Positions 35,937 to 44,667 of a DNA stretch of 64,000 bases are shown piece by piece. This DNA is from Streptococcus sp. oral taxon 056 str. F0418 (GTDB lineage: Bacteria > Bacillota > Bacilli > Lactobacillales > Streptococcaceae), in the NCBI RefSeq assembly GCF_000220065.1, contig NZ_AFQU01000001.1, forward strand, positions 1,054,001 through 1,118,000, given 5' to 3'. Below the pieces are notes generated by a model that saw only the letters and a list, made by a program, of their open reading frames with translations, was not told the DNA's origin and ran no database searches. The first letter of the stretch is position 1; every line of letters begins with the position of its first letter. The translations under genes were made by a program, and so were the position numbers.

Positions 35937-37917
35937 TAGTCATCCCCTTTTAGAATTTGAGTGTATCTATCAGATAATTTTCTGAAACTTATTATCATTG
36001 ACATCATTAAAACCGTTAAAGAAGCAAGACCAATATACAATAACTCTATTTGTCCTGTCATGATAAATGTCAATAAGATAACCATTATAATCGTTATCAT
36101 AAAATATTTTAGACTTGAAATGGCCATACCTGTTTTCGATAGGCCTAAAATGATTTTTTTGACATAGTCATTCTGTTTTAAGGCAACAAACATTTGAGCA
36201 TATTGATAAATGAGTAGAAATACAATTCCGCAAATAACTATTTGCAGTATTTTTGAAAGGAGAATTTGGTGCTCTAAAGATTGAATATTAAGTTTCACAG
36301 TTTGGTAAACCTCGACTGGATTGATTGAAAAATTCAAACTAGCACTCAAATCGTTGATGTCCTTAATTGCTTCTGGACTAAAAAGTGAGTTATATATGAT
36401 ATTGCTTGCCAAAATAAAATCGTTAGTTTCTACCATTTTATCAGTATCTAATACAACCACTATATTACTCTTACTATTTGTCACACTTTCCAAAGGTAGA
36501 TTATCTTTATTTTCAGGGACACTACTGCCATTTTCATTGAAATAGAAAAATTCTTGCCCATCAGGAATGACTTGCACCGTAAGATCATCTTTTGTATAGT
36601 TTGTACCAGTAAATTGTTCTGCTACAACCGTATTCTCGATTGATGCCTTATTCTCTTTAAATTTATTAGGAATATAGATGGTTGCTATTTTATTATCTAA
36701 AATACGATAGTTTGTTCCATTAACTTTATTTTGTACCTTAGCACCTGTTTGATTGATATAAACCAGCTCTTTATTAACCTCTGTATTCGTTATCCCATCA
36801 CTTTTTAATTGCTTAGAAAAATCTTCTGTAACATGAGAAGTTTTCATAAAATCTGGAACATAGGCTGAAGATGATTTGATATATATAAAATCCAGTTTTT
36901 TTAAGGCTTTAGCAATCTCTATATACTTAGCTCCTGAGTCATTTGCTTCTTCTCCATTAGTAACAGATTCATTTTCAATACCCAAAAACTCTAGTCTTTT
37001 CCAATCTTTTACTGCACTCCATGGTTCTAAATGCTTTATCTGTATATTTATCTTTGATTGACTAGCCTTTGTTTCCCGTAAAAAGACTCCTGAAACAACT
37101 ATTATGCTAGAAATAACCGCAAGCCATACGATAAAAATGAGGCTGTTTTTGGCCTTATTTTTTATAATTTCAATAGGCTTTTCAACCTGAATCGTCAGCC
37201 AAAATAAAACAAAGGTGATGAGATCAATGATTTGAAAAATTATAAAATTGGTTAGAAGTAGAGAGAAGAATAACTTGGAACTATAGGTGAAGAGACCACT
37301 CCCCAGAAAAGAGCCATAGAAAACCATCAATAAAGCAACTAAAATCAGCTCAAAAGTAACAGAAATTAAATAATCCTTTTTTAGGTTATACACAGGTAAT
37401 CCTAAAGAACGTCTTATCATCCCTTCTTTAATCTTTCTCGCTCTAACAACAAATAAAACAACTAATAAGGTTAAGTAAATTGAAATCATTAACAAAAATC
37501 TTAAAGAGCCAGTAAATTGTATCATTCCTCCCATATACCAAGGGTAAGCCATATATACTACTTGCAGACCTGTAGACGTAAGTTTTTTTAAATCATTTGA
37601 ATCTATTTCCCCTAGAGTATAGTACATCCCTGTTATCGGTACAGACTTTAATTGTTCATAGCTGGCATCATCAAGATTTATATAAGTCAACTGCCCTGAA
37701 TTCTGAACCACCGGCTTGTATATTTTAACTTTTTTTCTTCTGATAGGCCACTAATCATTTGATACACTTCTTCATTAGAAAGATTGCTTTTCCCTTGAAT
37801 GGAGAAGGCACCATCAATTGGTAAAGGTATTGGTTTTTGAGTATCACTAATACTAACCAGACCAATGGCAGCAATTAAGCAAAAAAAGAGTCCTATAACA
37901 CCTAATTTTAATTTCAT
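35936..37917 (-). pseudogene. Bacteriocin-associated integral membrane protein, split by a frameshift
   Basis: The N-terminal 60 residues (MKLKLGVIGLFFCLIAAIGL, one span) and the main part are in two frames that overlap at 37687-37711. The run of seven A on the coding strand (37730-37736) with one A added gives SEEKKVKIYKPVVQNSGQLT and a protein of about 660 residues. It has FtsX-like topology with about eight spans and two outer domains, as in the TIGR01654-type proteins of lactococcin-972 loci, thought to give export or immunity. In this frame the run reads A-AAA-AAG, a known slip site, so expression by frameshifting is also possible. Confidence 0.82.
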
Positions 37918-37984
37918 AAGCTCCTACCTATATTATAAAAGACCCTATAATATTATTGGGTCTTCCAACTTTCATAAACTATTG

Positions 37985-38323
37985 TTAAAATTTAAAGTAG
38001 TTCCAATGTGCATTTAATCGAACATCATTCCAACTTTTTGTTGAACTTGACATTGCCCATCCATATTTTTGAGAATCAGATGACTTAACAGTTCCCCAAA
38101 GATTAGTTATCGAAGATTTTGAACCAATATTATTCGGAGATTTAACATAGTAATTAGAATAACCATAGTTACCATTCACACCATAATTCCATTCATCAAT
38201 AATCGGATATGGGGCTGGATATGCTACTTCTGCACTAACGATACTAGTCATAGTAGTTAGCCCAAAACCTAAAGAAACTGTAGCTAATAAAGCTAATGTT
38301 TTATTTTTAATTCTTATTTTCAT
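37985..38323 (-). CDS. Lactococcin-972-family bacteriocin precursor
   Basis: 112 residues. A Sec signal peptide (KIRIKNKTLALLATVSLGFG, then SIVSAEVA) is cleaved probably after VSA. The mature part has the lactococcin-972 pattern: YGYSNYYVK after WNYGVNG, a central TNLWGTVKSSDSQKYGWAM, and an aromatic end, LNAHWNYFKF. The prototype is a lipid-II-binding inhibitor of septum formation in lactococci. AGGAG precedes the start, and the exporter genes follow on the same strand. The cleavage site and activity are inferred. Confidence 0.88.
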   Translation of the reverse strand: MKIRIKNKTLALLATVSLGFGLTTMTSIVSAEVAYPAPYPIIDEWNYGVNGNYGYSNYYVKSPNNIGSKSSITNLWGTVKSSDSQKYGWAMSSSTKSWNDVRLNAHWNYFKF

Positions 38324-38388
38324 AACTACACTCCTATATTGAATATTTTATAGTTTTTTGAGAATATTTTACCTTTCCAATTTATAGC

Positions 38389-38415
38389 TTAGCTAGTCAC
38401 AATCAACGACCCCAC
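38389..38415 (-). other. Eight-codon open frame behind a perfect Shine-Dalgarno sequence
   Basis: AAAGGAGGTGA (38421-38431 on the minus strand), an almost complete match to the 16S 3' end, stands eight bases before GTG, which opens a frame encoding MGSLIVTS and a stop. GACC and GGTC could pair across the GTG. It lies between the Trp-rich peptide gene and the bacteriocin gene. It may be a leader, a translated regulatory element, or chance. Confidence 0.35.
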
Positions 38416-38451
38416 TGGTCTCACCTCCTTTAATTTTATAGATTCTAATTT

Positions 38452-38471
38452 TTAAATATATATATATTTAA
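38452..38471. repeat. 20-base perfect AT palindrome
   Basis: TTAAATATAT and its reverse complement join without a gap. It lies between the peptide gene and the bacteriocin gene and could be an operator or simple AT-rich promoter DNA. Confidence 0.4.
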
Positions 38472-38534
38472 TCTTTGCCTACTTTTTTGAAATATTTAGA
38501 ACATTGAACTCACTCCCCTTCTATCCTATCCACC

Positions 38535-38624
38535 TTATCTCCACAGCCACCACCATGGAAACACACTTGTAGTAACTATTAACGCTACTGCCAGTAAAAT
38601 TAAATTGTACATTATTTTTTTCAT
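38535..38624 (-). CDS. Short Trp-rich signal-peptide-like gene next to rgg
   Basis: 29 codons: MKKIMYNLILLAVALIVTTS, then VFPWWWLWR and stop. The basic start and long hydrophobic middle match Rgg-associated short hydrophobic peptides, and the tail with W-W-W and W-L-W recalls the Trp-containing ends of XIP (WW) and of the RtgS-type (W-x-W) pheromones. GGAGG stands seven bases before the ATG. A promoter (TTGAAA, 17 bases, TATATC) lies upstream. It is divergent from the rgg gene and runs toward the bacteriocin. The mature pheromone would be a C-terminal piece of about eight residues. It is too short for usual gene callers. Confidence 0.7.
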   Translation of the reverse strand: MKKIMYNLILLAVALIVTTSVFPWWWLWR

Positions 38625-38626
38625 TC

Positions 38627-38655
38627 TTGCCCTCCTTTTTATTTCATGATATACT
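38627..38655 (+). promoter_or_regulatory. rgg promoter
   Basis: TTGCCC (38627-38632), 17 bases, TATACT (38650-38655) with TG one base before the -10. The -35 lies in the ribosome site of the divergent peptide gene. Confidence 0.68.
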
Positions 38656-38676
38656 ATTTTAAAATATTTTTTTCAA
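38648..38676 (-). promoter_or_regulatory. Promoter of the Trp-rich peptide gene
   Basis: Minus strand TTGAAA (38671-38676), 17 bases, TATATC (38648-38653). The -10 shares four bases with the -10 of rgg on the other strand, so both cannot be occupied together. AATGTT(A)CTAAA occurs upstream at 38686-38697 and again, without the extra A, at 38495-38505 ahead of the bacteriocin gene. Confidence 0.62.
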
Positions 38677-38713
38677 AACGTAGCTTTTAGTAACATTTTA
38701 AAAAGGAGTTCTT

Positions 38714-39523
38714 ATGCGCTGGGATTATGGAAAAATCTATAAAGAAATTAGGAAATCAAAAGGGTTGACTCAAGAAGAAATTTGTGGAGATTTTTTAGCT
38801 CGCTCAACTTTGGCACGAATTGAAAGCGGGCAAGTCGTGCCAAAGTTCGATACCATGATTTTTTTACTTCGCCAGATAGATATGACACTAGAAGAATTTA
38901 AATATATTTGTGATTATTATCAACCTAGTCAACGGCAGAAAATTTTAAATTCTCTGTATAACCAAGGTGAGACTATTGTAGGGACGAAAAGCTTGTTACA
39001 ACTAAAGAGAGAATGCGAGGCATATCTATGTAAACATTCCGATATTCCGATTAAACATGCTTTAGATAGCATCAATATTACTATTCATCTGAGACAAAAT
39101 GGAATTTCTGAGACAAAAGAAATTAATGCTGCTACCAATAAAATTTGGGCGTATTTAGAAAAACAGGACACTTGGTATGAAAGTGATTTTCGACTTCTTT
39201 CTACTATCCTTTATTTCTTCCCGTTAGAAAATATCAAACAATTTACCCAAAAGATTTTAAATAGCATAAAAAAATACCAATCATTTCGCAATGGGAATAA
39301 TCTACAAATCGGACTCTTAGTCAACCTTTCTACCATCTATCTTTATAATGGATTAAAGAGAGAATGCGCTGAAATTACTACGTACGTTTACGATTTGTCA
39401 AAAAAAGAAAAACGTTATGATTCCCTCGGGCTTTCACAGATTCGACTTGGAATTTGCAAAAATGATAACGAATTAATAAAAAAGGGATTGCCCTACTACA
39501 ACTTGCCGATGAAAAAGAGCTAG
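38714..39523 (+). CDS. Rgg/GadR/MutR family transcriptional regulator
   Basis: 269 residues as read. The N-terminal helix-turn-helix is YGKIYKEIRKSKGLTQEEIC with LARSTLARIESGQVVPKFDT, followed by the alpha-helical Rgg C-terminal domain (LFYLLRQIDM-type spacing, WAYLEKQDTWYESDFRLLST). The run of six A at 39478-39483 with one A added would replace the last residues by GIALLQLADEKELVKSLKEE and end at 39561, giving about 282 residues, the usual Rgg length. Such regulators bind short peptides imported by the oligopeptide permease. The divergent peptide gene is the likely partner. AAGGAG precedes the start. Confidence 0.88.
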   Translation: MRWDYGKIYKEIRKSKGLTQEEICGDFLARSTLARIESGQVVPKFDTMIFLLRQIDMTLEEFKYICDYYQPSQRQKILNSLYNQGETIVGTKSLLQLKRECEAYLCKHSDIPIKHALDSINITIHLRQNGISETKEINAATNKIWAYLEKQDTWYESDFRLLSTILYFFPLENIKQFTQKILNSIKKYQSFRNGNNLQIGLLVNLSTIYLYNGLKRECAEITTYVYDLSKKEKRYDSLGLSQIRLGICKNDNELIKKGLPYYNLPMKKS

Positions 39524-39547
39524 TAAAATCGCTAAAAGAAGAAATTG

Positions 39548-39585
39548 AAAAATACCATTGAGAGTCTTTCTCAAACGGTATTTTT
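39548..39585. terminator. Bidirectional terminator between rgg and tag
   Basis: AAAAATACC (39548-39556) pairs with GGTATTTTT (39577-39585), with inner TTGAGA/TCTCAA. A/T runs on both sides allow use by both converging genes. Confidence 0.82.
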
Positions 39586-40143
39586 ATGTGGATTGAAATC
39601 ACAATCATTTTCATGGTCATTGATAAGGCCAGCTGCTTCTAGGAATGAATAGACGCAAACAGGACCGACAAATTTGAAGCCTTGCTTTTTCAGTGCCTTG
39701 GATATGCTTTCTGATAGCTCTGTTTTTGTTGGGGCTTCCTTGTAGTTCATAATTTGATTGTCAATCGTTTTGAAATCTATAAAGGACCAGATATAGTCAT
39801 TAAAAGAGCCAAACTGCTTTTGAACAGCCAAAAAAGCTTGGGCATTAGCCCTGGTCGCATAAATTTTCATCTTGTTACGGATAATATCAGGATTGCCTAA
39901 CAAACCATCTAGATCTGTATCTGTCATCTGAGCAATTTTCTGGGCATCATAGAAATGAATAGCTTCCCGAAAAGCCTGACGTTTATTGAGAATGGTCTCC
40001 CAAGAAAGTCCAGCCTGATAGGTCTCCATGCAGAGCAATTCAAATAATTTCTGATCATCATGGAGGGGTTTGCCCCACTCCTCATCATGATAGGCCACAT
40101 ACAAGGGGTTGTTCATTTTTACCCAGCCGCAGCGTTTGGTCAT
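39571..40143 (-). CDS. tag: DNA-3-methyladenine glycosylase I
   Basis: 190 residues. The family start RCGWVKMNNPLYVAYHDEEWG, ELLCMETYQAGLSWETILNK and the end FVGPVCVYSFLEAAGLINDH are all present, including the zinc ligands (Cys near the start, His and Cys near the end, HENDCDF). It removes 3-methyladenine from DNA. It follows ruvA with a 10-base gap, in the mutL-ruvA-tag-cinA order common in streptococci. Confidence 0.97.
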   Translation of the reverse strand: MTKRCGWVKMNNPLYVAYHDEEWGKPLHDDQKLFELLCMETYQAGLSWETILNKRQAFREAIHFYDAQKIAQMTDTDLDGLLGNPDIIRNKMKIYATRANAQAFLAVQKQFGSFNDYIWSFIDFKTIDNQIMNYKEAPTKTELSESISKALKKQGFKFVGPVCVYSFLEAAGLINDHENDCDFNPHKNTV

Positions 40144-40153
40144 ATTTGATCTC

Positions 40154-40744
40154 CTATTTCACCAACATCTTGAGGGCTGACTTGATATAGTTTTCAGCTG
40201 TGTCCGTTGTGCCCTCAAAGAATTTCTTGATTTTCTTGAGTTCAGCAGCCTTGTAGCCCAGAGCCAGCATGGCTTCCATGGCTTCTTCCAGCTCCTGATT
40301 ATCCGCAGTCTGGATGGGTGCTTTACTTTCTGCCGGACCATCTGCCGCAACTACCTTGCCTTCTAAGTCCAGCACCATCTGCTGGGCTGTTTTCTTACCA
40401 ATCTTAGGAAACTTGGTCAGGTAGGTGATGTTTTTCTGCTCAATGGCTTGCACTAAGCCAGCATTATCATCCGCCGCAATAATAGCCAGAGCAGACACTG
40501 GGCCAATGCCTGAGACTGAAATCAAGCTGAGAAAGAGTTGCTTCTCCTCCTCGGTCGCAAAACCATATAAGAGCTCCGCATCTTCTCTCACCACCTGGTG
40601 AACATAGACCTTGGCTTCCTGATGAAGATGTCCTGAGTAAGCATAGGGGTTGGCCACATGAAGAATATAGCCGATAGAGTTGACTTCCAATACAATGTAC
40701 TTGGCTGTGATTTTACTGATGATTCCTTTAAAATATTCGTACAT
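40154..40744 (-). CDS. ruvA: Holliday junction branch migration protein RuvA
   Basis: 196 residues from the ATG at 40744 ([20 protein letters not shown]); the longer frame is non-homologous. Domain I with [11 protein letters not shown], domain II with the helix-hairpin-helix blocks [16 protein letters not shown] and [20 protein letters not shown], and the small domain III at the C-terminus ([20 protein letters not shown]) are all seen. It binds four-way junctions with RuvB. The ribosome site is AAGGAAG. Confidence 0.97.
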   Translation of the reverse strand: MYEYFKGIISKITAKYIVLEVNSIGYILHVANPYAYSGHLHQEAKVYVHQVVREDAELLYGFATEEEKQLFLSLISVSGIGPVSALAIIAADDNAGLVQAIEQKNITYLTKFPKIGKKTAQQMVLDLEGKVVAADGPAESKAPIQTADNQELEEAMEAMLALGYKAAELKKIKKFFEGTTDTAENYIKSALKMLVK

Positions 40745-40910
40745 AATCTTCCTTCTTTTTGTATCATTTTGCCTATCTAGTATATCATATTTTCTGTTTG
40801 GATACTGCAAATAGAAGTGCAACCAGTGGTTGACAAAATGTACAGGAAGCTGTATTCTCAAGATAAAGAAAAGCTGTTAGGATAGAGTTAGCAAAGAAAA
40901 GGAGGCTGCG

Positions 40911-41420
40911 ATGATGAAACTCGCTGATACATTATTTGAACTAAGAAAAGAAAAAGGCTGGTCACAAGAAAAACTGGCTGAACAAATCAATGTCTCTCGC
41001 CAGAGCATTTCCAAGTGGGAGTCTGGCCAAGCGCTGCCAGAGCTGGAAAAAATTGTAGAACTGAGCAAGATTTTCCAAGTGACGACGGATTATTTGCTTA
41101 TAGAAGAAAGCGAAAAGCCTGAGATAAAATCCATCCTATCAGAAAACGAAAAAGAGCGCTATTATAAGGAAGTGAAATCTTATGGCTTCTGGCAGGTTCT
41201 GTCTATTTTTGTATCAGCCTTGGCTATCTTTCTCTTTTTCGCAGGTTCTAGCTTTCCAGCAAAATTCACTGCCCTGGTCTGGTTAACCTTCTTCCTCTTA
41301 ATCGCATCCGCAATGGCTATTAACAAGGCACTAAAAATCAAGAAAAAGTATCTGGACAAGGTTATCGGCCTTGATGAGGATTCTGGGAAAAAAGATACTA
41401 AAGATGATGCTAAAAACTGA
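40911..41420 (+). CDS. XRE family regulator with membrane segment
   Basis: 169 residues. A Cro/CI helix-turn-helix ([39 protein letters not shown]) is followed by a linker and two membrane spans (about 94-112 and 117-137), and a charged tail, [20 protein letters not shown]. It resembles the regulator at 32302 in build but is not a close copy. It is divergent from ruvA. Targets are unknown. AAAGGAGG precedes the start. Confidence 0.9.
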   Translation: MMKLADTLFELRKEKGWSQEKLAEQINVSRQSISKWESGQALPELEKIVELSKIFQVTTDYLLIEESEKPEIKSILSENEKERYYKEVKSYGFWQVLSIFVSALAIFLFFAGSSFPAKFTALVWLTFFLLIASAMAINKALKIKKKYLDKVIGLDEDSGKKDTKDDAKN

Positions 41421-41490
41421 CAATCCCATACCTGTCAAAACTCGTCTGAAAGAGCTGATTTGCTGGCTGGAACACAAGCTCAAACATTAA
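41407..41490 (+). CDS. Possible 27-codon small open frame
   Basis: An ATG inside the end of the XRE gene opens a frame with [20 protein letters not shown] and ending LEHKLKH. Composition is protein-like, but no ribosome site is visible, so it may be a remnant or chance. It ends just before the mutL terminator. Confidence 0.2.
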   Translation: MLKTDNPIPVKTRLKELICWLEHKLKH

Positions 41491-41523
41491 AAAACAGCTC
41501 TAGTTCTATGACTAGGGCTGTTT
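41486..41523 (-). terminator. Terminator of mutL
   Basis: Minus strand AAACAGCCCTAGT pairs with ACTAGAGCTGTTT (one G-U pair, six-base loop) followed by TTTAATG; six T in a row with the stem end. Confidence 0.85.
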
Positions 41524-41538
41524 GATCTTCTATAGAGT

Positions 41539-43485
41539 TTAATATTTCCCCAACTCCCGTAGGCTAGTGTGATTTTCCTGAATGCGGCGGAACATTTTTT
41601 CCATATCTGACTTGGTAAAGTTGACCAAGACCGGCCGGCCGTGTGGGCAGTTGTAAGGATTGTCACACTGGGACAACTGAATGAGCAAGTCACGCGCAGA
41701 GTAGTCATCTAGACTGTGATTGGCCTTGATAGAGCGTTTACAGCTCATCATAATAGCTAGCTCTGCTCGATATTTCTTGATAGAAACTTCCTTGGTCAGG
41801 AGAAGCATATCACACATCTCATAGATGCCTGCCTCAATCTCCTCTTCCTTGAACCAAATCGGATGCTCGCGGAGGATAAACTGGTTGGCTCCGTACTCTT
41901 CTAAAAAGATGCTAGCATCTTCTAACAACTCCATCCGCTGCTTGATTCGCAACATATCATCTGCTGGAAATTCAAAGATATAGGGCACTAAAAGCTGCTG
42001 CTGGCTATTGTCCACATCCCCAATCTTCTCTCGATAATACTCATACTTGACCCGCTCTTGGGCAGCATGCTGGTCAATAATGTAAAGACCGCCCTTGCCC
42101 TGAGCAAACAGATAGGTACCATGCATCTGGCCGAAATATTCTAACTCTGGGAAGCTTGACTTCTCTTCCTGTTCCAACTTATCTACAGCCCGCTCCAGAC
42201 TGGCTTGGTCTAGTTCTGGATGATCTAGCTGGTCATAGCTGGCTGGCTTTCTCTCTGCAAATTTGACCGAAGTTGATTGTGGCGGTTCTGCTTTTTCATC
42301 TGTCGCTTCATGAACAGATTCTGCTGATTCTTCAAAGGATAGCTGCTGCTCTGCCACTTGTGGCTTGAGGAAGAAGTCATTCTGCTCCTTATCGTAGTAG
42401 AGGCGATTTTCTTTAAGAGGAAGGCTGGTCTGCTCAGGCTTATTAGCACGCTTAACAGTTGATTTGGCTAGATTTTCCAAAGCATCCGGGATAAGGTCTT
42501 GCTCCTTGAGACTGGTCGCAATGGCTTGCGAAATCAAGGTCATGAGTTCCCGTTCTTTAGAAATCCGCACCTCTTGCTTGGTCGGATGGACATTGACATC
42601 GGCCAGATAGGGGTCAATCTGAATATTGATGACCGCGAGTGGAAAGCGGCCTACCATCAGCTTGCTGCCGTAGCCGTCCAAAATAGCGCGATTGAGCAGG
42701 AAATTCTTGATATAGCGGCCGTTAATGAGAATCGTAATATAATTCCGATTTGCACGAGTCAGCTCAGGCAGACTGACATAGCCGCTCACCTCAAAGTCCA
42801 GATCCGAAGCAGAGATTTCAACCATTTTCTTAGCTGTTGCCAGACCATAGATGCCTGCAATAGCTTGCCGAAGATTGCCACTGCCAGCAGTCCGTGTCAG
42901 TTCTCGACCGTCGCTGATAAGGGTGAAAGCCACTTCTGGATGGGCCAGACTGAGCCGATTAATCACATCAACGATATGGGACAGCTCAGCCTGTTGGCTC
43001 TTCATATACTTGAGCCGGGCTGGAGTATTGAAAAATAGGTCTTCTACCTTTATTTTAGTCCCAACTGGACTACTAGCAGGCTCATGCTTTTCAATTTCCC
43101 CTCCCTGAGCAACTAGCAAAGTCCCGTGTTGCCCACTCTCGGTTGCAGTCTCAATGGTAAAATGCGAGACGGAGGCAATGGAAGGAATAGCCTCACCACG
43201 AAAACCCAGTGTCCGAATCCGAAAGAGATCTGCCTGCTTCTTGATTTTACTGGTAGCATGGCGTCGAAGAGCCAGAGGAACATCTTCGTGATCTATGCCC
43301 TCACCATTATCCGTTACCTGAATGCTCTTGAGTCCAGCTTCTTCGATTTCGATGGTAATCTGACTGGCACCTGCATCAATTGAATTTTCCACTAGCTCCT
43401 TGACCACGCTACTAGGCCGCTCAATGACTTCACCGGCCGCAATCTGATTGGCTAGAATTTCTGGAAGTTCGATAATTTTTGACAT
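41539..43485 (-). CDS. mutL: DNA mismatch repair protein MutL
   Basis: 648 residues. The GHKL ATPase motifs are visible: [26 protein letters not shown] and TLGFRGEA. The C-terminal dimer domain ends [17 protein letters not shown]. The C-terminal endonuclease motif [12 protein letters not shown] is of the form found in Firmicutes MutL. Works with MutS, which is encoded 3.5 kb away; the usual mutS-mutL neighbourhood has been opened by msmR-aga. Confidence 0.98.
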   Translation of the reverse strand: MSKIIELPEILANQIAAGEVIERPSSVVKELVENSIDAGASQITIEIEEAGLKSIQVTDNGEGIDHEDVPLALRRHATSKIKKQADLFRIRTLGFRGEAIPSIASVSHFTIETATESGQHGTLLVAQGGEIEKHEPASSPVGTKIKVEDLFFNTPARLKYMKSQQAELSHIVDVINRLSLAHPEVAFTLISDGRELTRTAGSGNLRQAIAGIYGLATAKKMVEISASDLDFEVSGYVSLPELTRANRNYITILINGRYIKNFLLNRAILDGYGSKLMVGRFPLAVINIQIDPYLADVNVHPTKQEVRISKERELMTLISQAIATSLKEQDLIPDALENLAKSTVKRANKPEQTSLPLKENRLYYDKEQNDFFLKPQVAEQQLSFEESAESVHEATDEKAEPPQSTSVKFAERKPASYDQLDHPELDQASLERAVDKLEQEEKSSFPELEYFGQMHGTYLFAQGKGGLYIIDQHAAQERVKYEYYREKIGDVDNSQQQLLVPYIFEFPADDMLRIKQRMELLEDASIFLEEYGANQFILREHPIWFKEEEIEAGIYEMCDMLLLTKEVSIKKYRAELAIMMSCKRSIKANHSLDDYSARDLLIQLSQCDNPYNCPHGRPVLVNFTKSDMEKMFRRIQENHTSLRELGKY

Positions 43486-43628
43486 TTTCTTCTCCGTATT
43501 TGTACTAATTCCTATTATAGCACATTGACTTTTTTCTATCAGAAGTTGACTGCCATTTCCTTTCTTTGACGAGACAATTCATCAAATCCTACTAATGCAT
43601 CAAGAAATCTACTCCAAGTTACATTTTT

Positions 43629-43637
43629 TGTTATAAT
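43629..43637 (+). promoter_or_regulatory. Extended -10 promoter of the AraC-type gene
   Basis: TGTTATAAT (TATAAT at 43632-43637) about 60 bases before the start codon. No good -35. Confidence 0.6.
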
Positions 43638-43697
43638 AAAATAAAATTTATTTGTTTTTGACTTTTTTTGGTTAGAATTTGACTTTCAGGAGAAGAA

Positions 43698-44555
43698 ATG
43701 GAAGATACGCTTTATTTGCTAAAACAACCCGAAAAAAACTATAAAGATTGCTACTTTTCTTTTTGTGGCTTTTCTAAGACTGAAGCCGGGCACAGTTTTG
43801 GTCCGGCAGTTAAAGATTGTTTTTTAGTTCATATTATTTTAGAGGGAGAGGGATCCTATTCTATCAAAGATCAGACCTACTCACTCAAAGCAGGACAAGG
43901 ATTCATCATTCCGCCTGGTGTATCAAGTTTCTATCAGGCAGATCAGCATTTTCCTTGGACCTATCTTTGGATGGGGATCGGTGGGGAAAAAGTGCAAGAA
44001 TACTTTCAGCAGATGGGGATTGGGGGAGAGCATTTCTCCTTCCATGTTCAATCTCCATATAACTTTAAAGCGTTGGTTTTCGAGTGCTTTGCATATGATG
44101 ATGACACGCTTGTCAACGAACTAAATTTACAAAAAAAGGCTTACGACTTCCTACAGTTGTTAGCAAAATCCATCTCCCCGTATCAATACATCACGTCAAG
44201 TCAAAAAATGAATCCCTATGTCCAAAAAGCCCTCCAAATCATTAATCAAGAAGGTGGGCAGGGATTATCGATTACGAATCTTGCCAAACGCTTAGCAGTT
44301 CACCCTAGCTATCTATCCAGGCTGTTTAAAGCAAATCTGGGTCTGTCGACCAAAGATTATATCTATCAAATTCGTATCAACATGGCTAGCGATCTTTTAG
44401 CAACGACTAGTTATTCTATTGAAAAGATTAGTCAGTTAACAGGATTTTCTAGTATCCAAAACTTTTCAAAAGCCTTTAAAAAAATCAAAAAAGTCACTCC
44501 ATCTGCCTACCGAAAAAAACAGGTTGGATTCAAAGGGAAACGTCCGGAAGAATAA
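43698..44555 (+). CDS. msmR: AraC family regulator (MsmR/RafR type)
   Basis: 285 residues. An N-terminal cupin domain (FGPAVKDCFLVHIILEGEGS, GQGFIIPPGVSSFYQAD) binds the sugar. The C-terminal double helix-turn-helix starts near residue 180 (LSITNLAKRLAVHPSYLSRL, and YSIEKISQLTGFSSIQNFSK). It is followed by an alpha-galactosidase gene in the same direction, as in the msm/raf operons of streptococci, and should activate that gene in response to raffinose or melibiose. AGGAGAAG precedes the start. Confidence 0.9.
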   Translation: MEDTLYLLKQPEKNYKDCYFSFCGFSKTEAGHSFGPAVKDCFLVHIILEGEGSYSIKDQTYSLKAGQGFIIPPGVSSFYQADQHFPWTYLWMGIGGEKVQEYFQQMGIGGEHFSFHVQSPYNFKALVFECFAYDDDTLVNELNLQKKAYDFLQLLAKSISPYQYITSSQKMNPYVQKALQIINQEGGQGLSITNLAKRLAVHPSYLSRLFKANLGLSTKDYIYQIRINMASDLLATTSYSIEKISQLTGFSSIQNFSKAFKKIKKVTPSAYRKKQVGFKGKRPEE

Positions 44556-44590
44556 GTCAGATTTTAACAAAGAATCGTCTAAAAAAATGC

Positions 44591-44619
44591 TTACTTTATC
44601 AGTGGGTGTTTTTTATAAT
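44591..44619 (+). promoter_or_regulatory. Promoter of the alpha-galactosidase gene
   Basis: TTACTT (44591-44596), 17 bases, TATAAT (44614-44619). The poor -35 fits an activator-dependent promoter. Confidence 0.65.
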
Positions 44620-44667
44620 GGAAGTAATCTTAGTTATGGAAAATCCAATACATAAAAAGGAGATCAT

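Noticed and set aside
42499-43038. Open frame of 179 codons on the plus strand inside mutL
   Set aside because: Antisense shadow of a strongly conserved mutL region with relatively high GC; no ribosome site.
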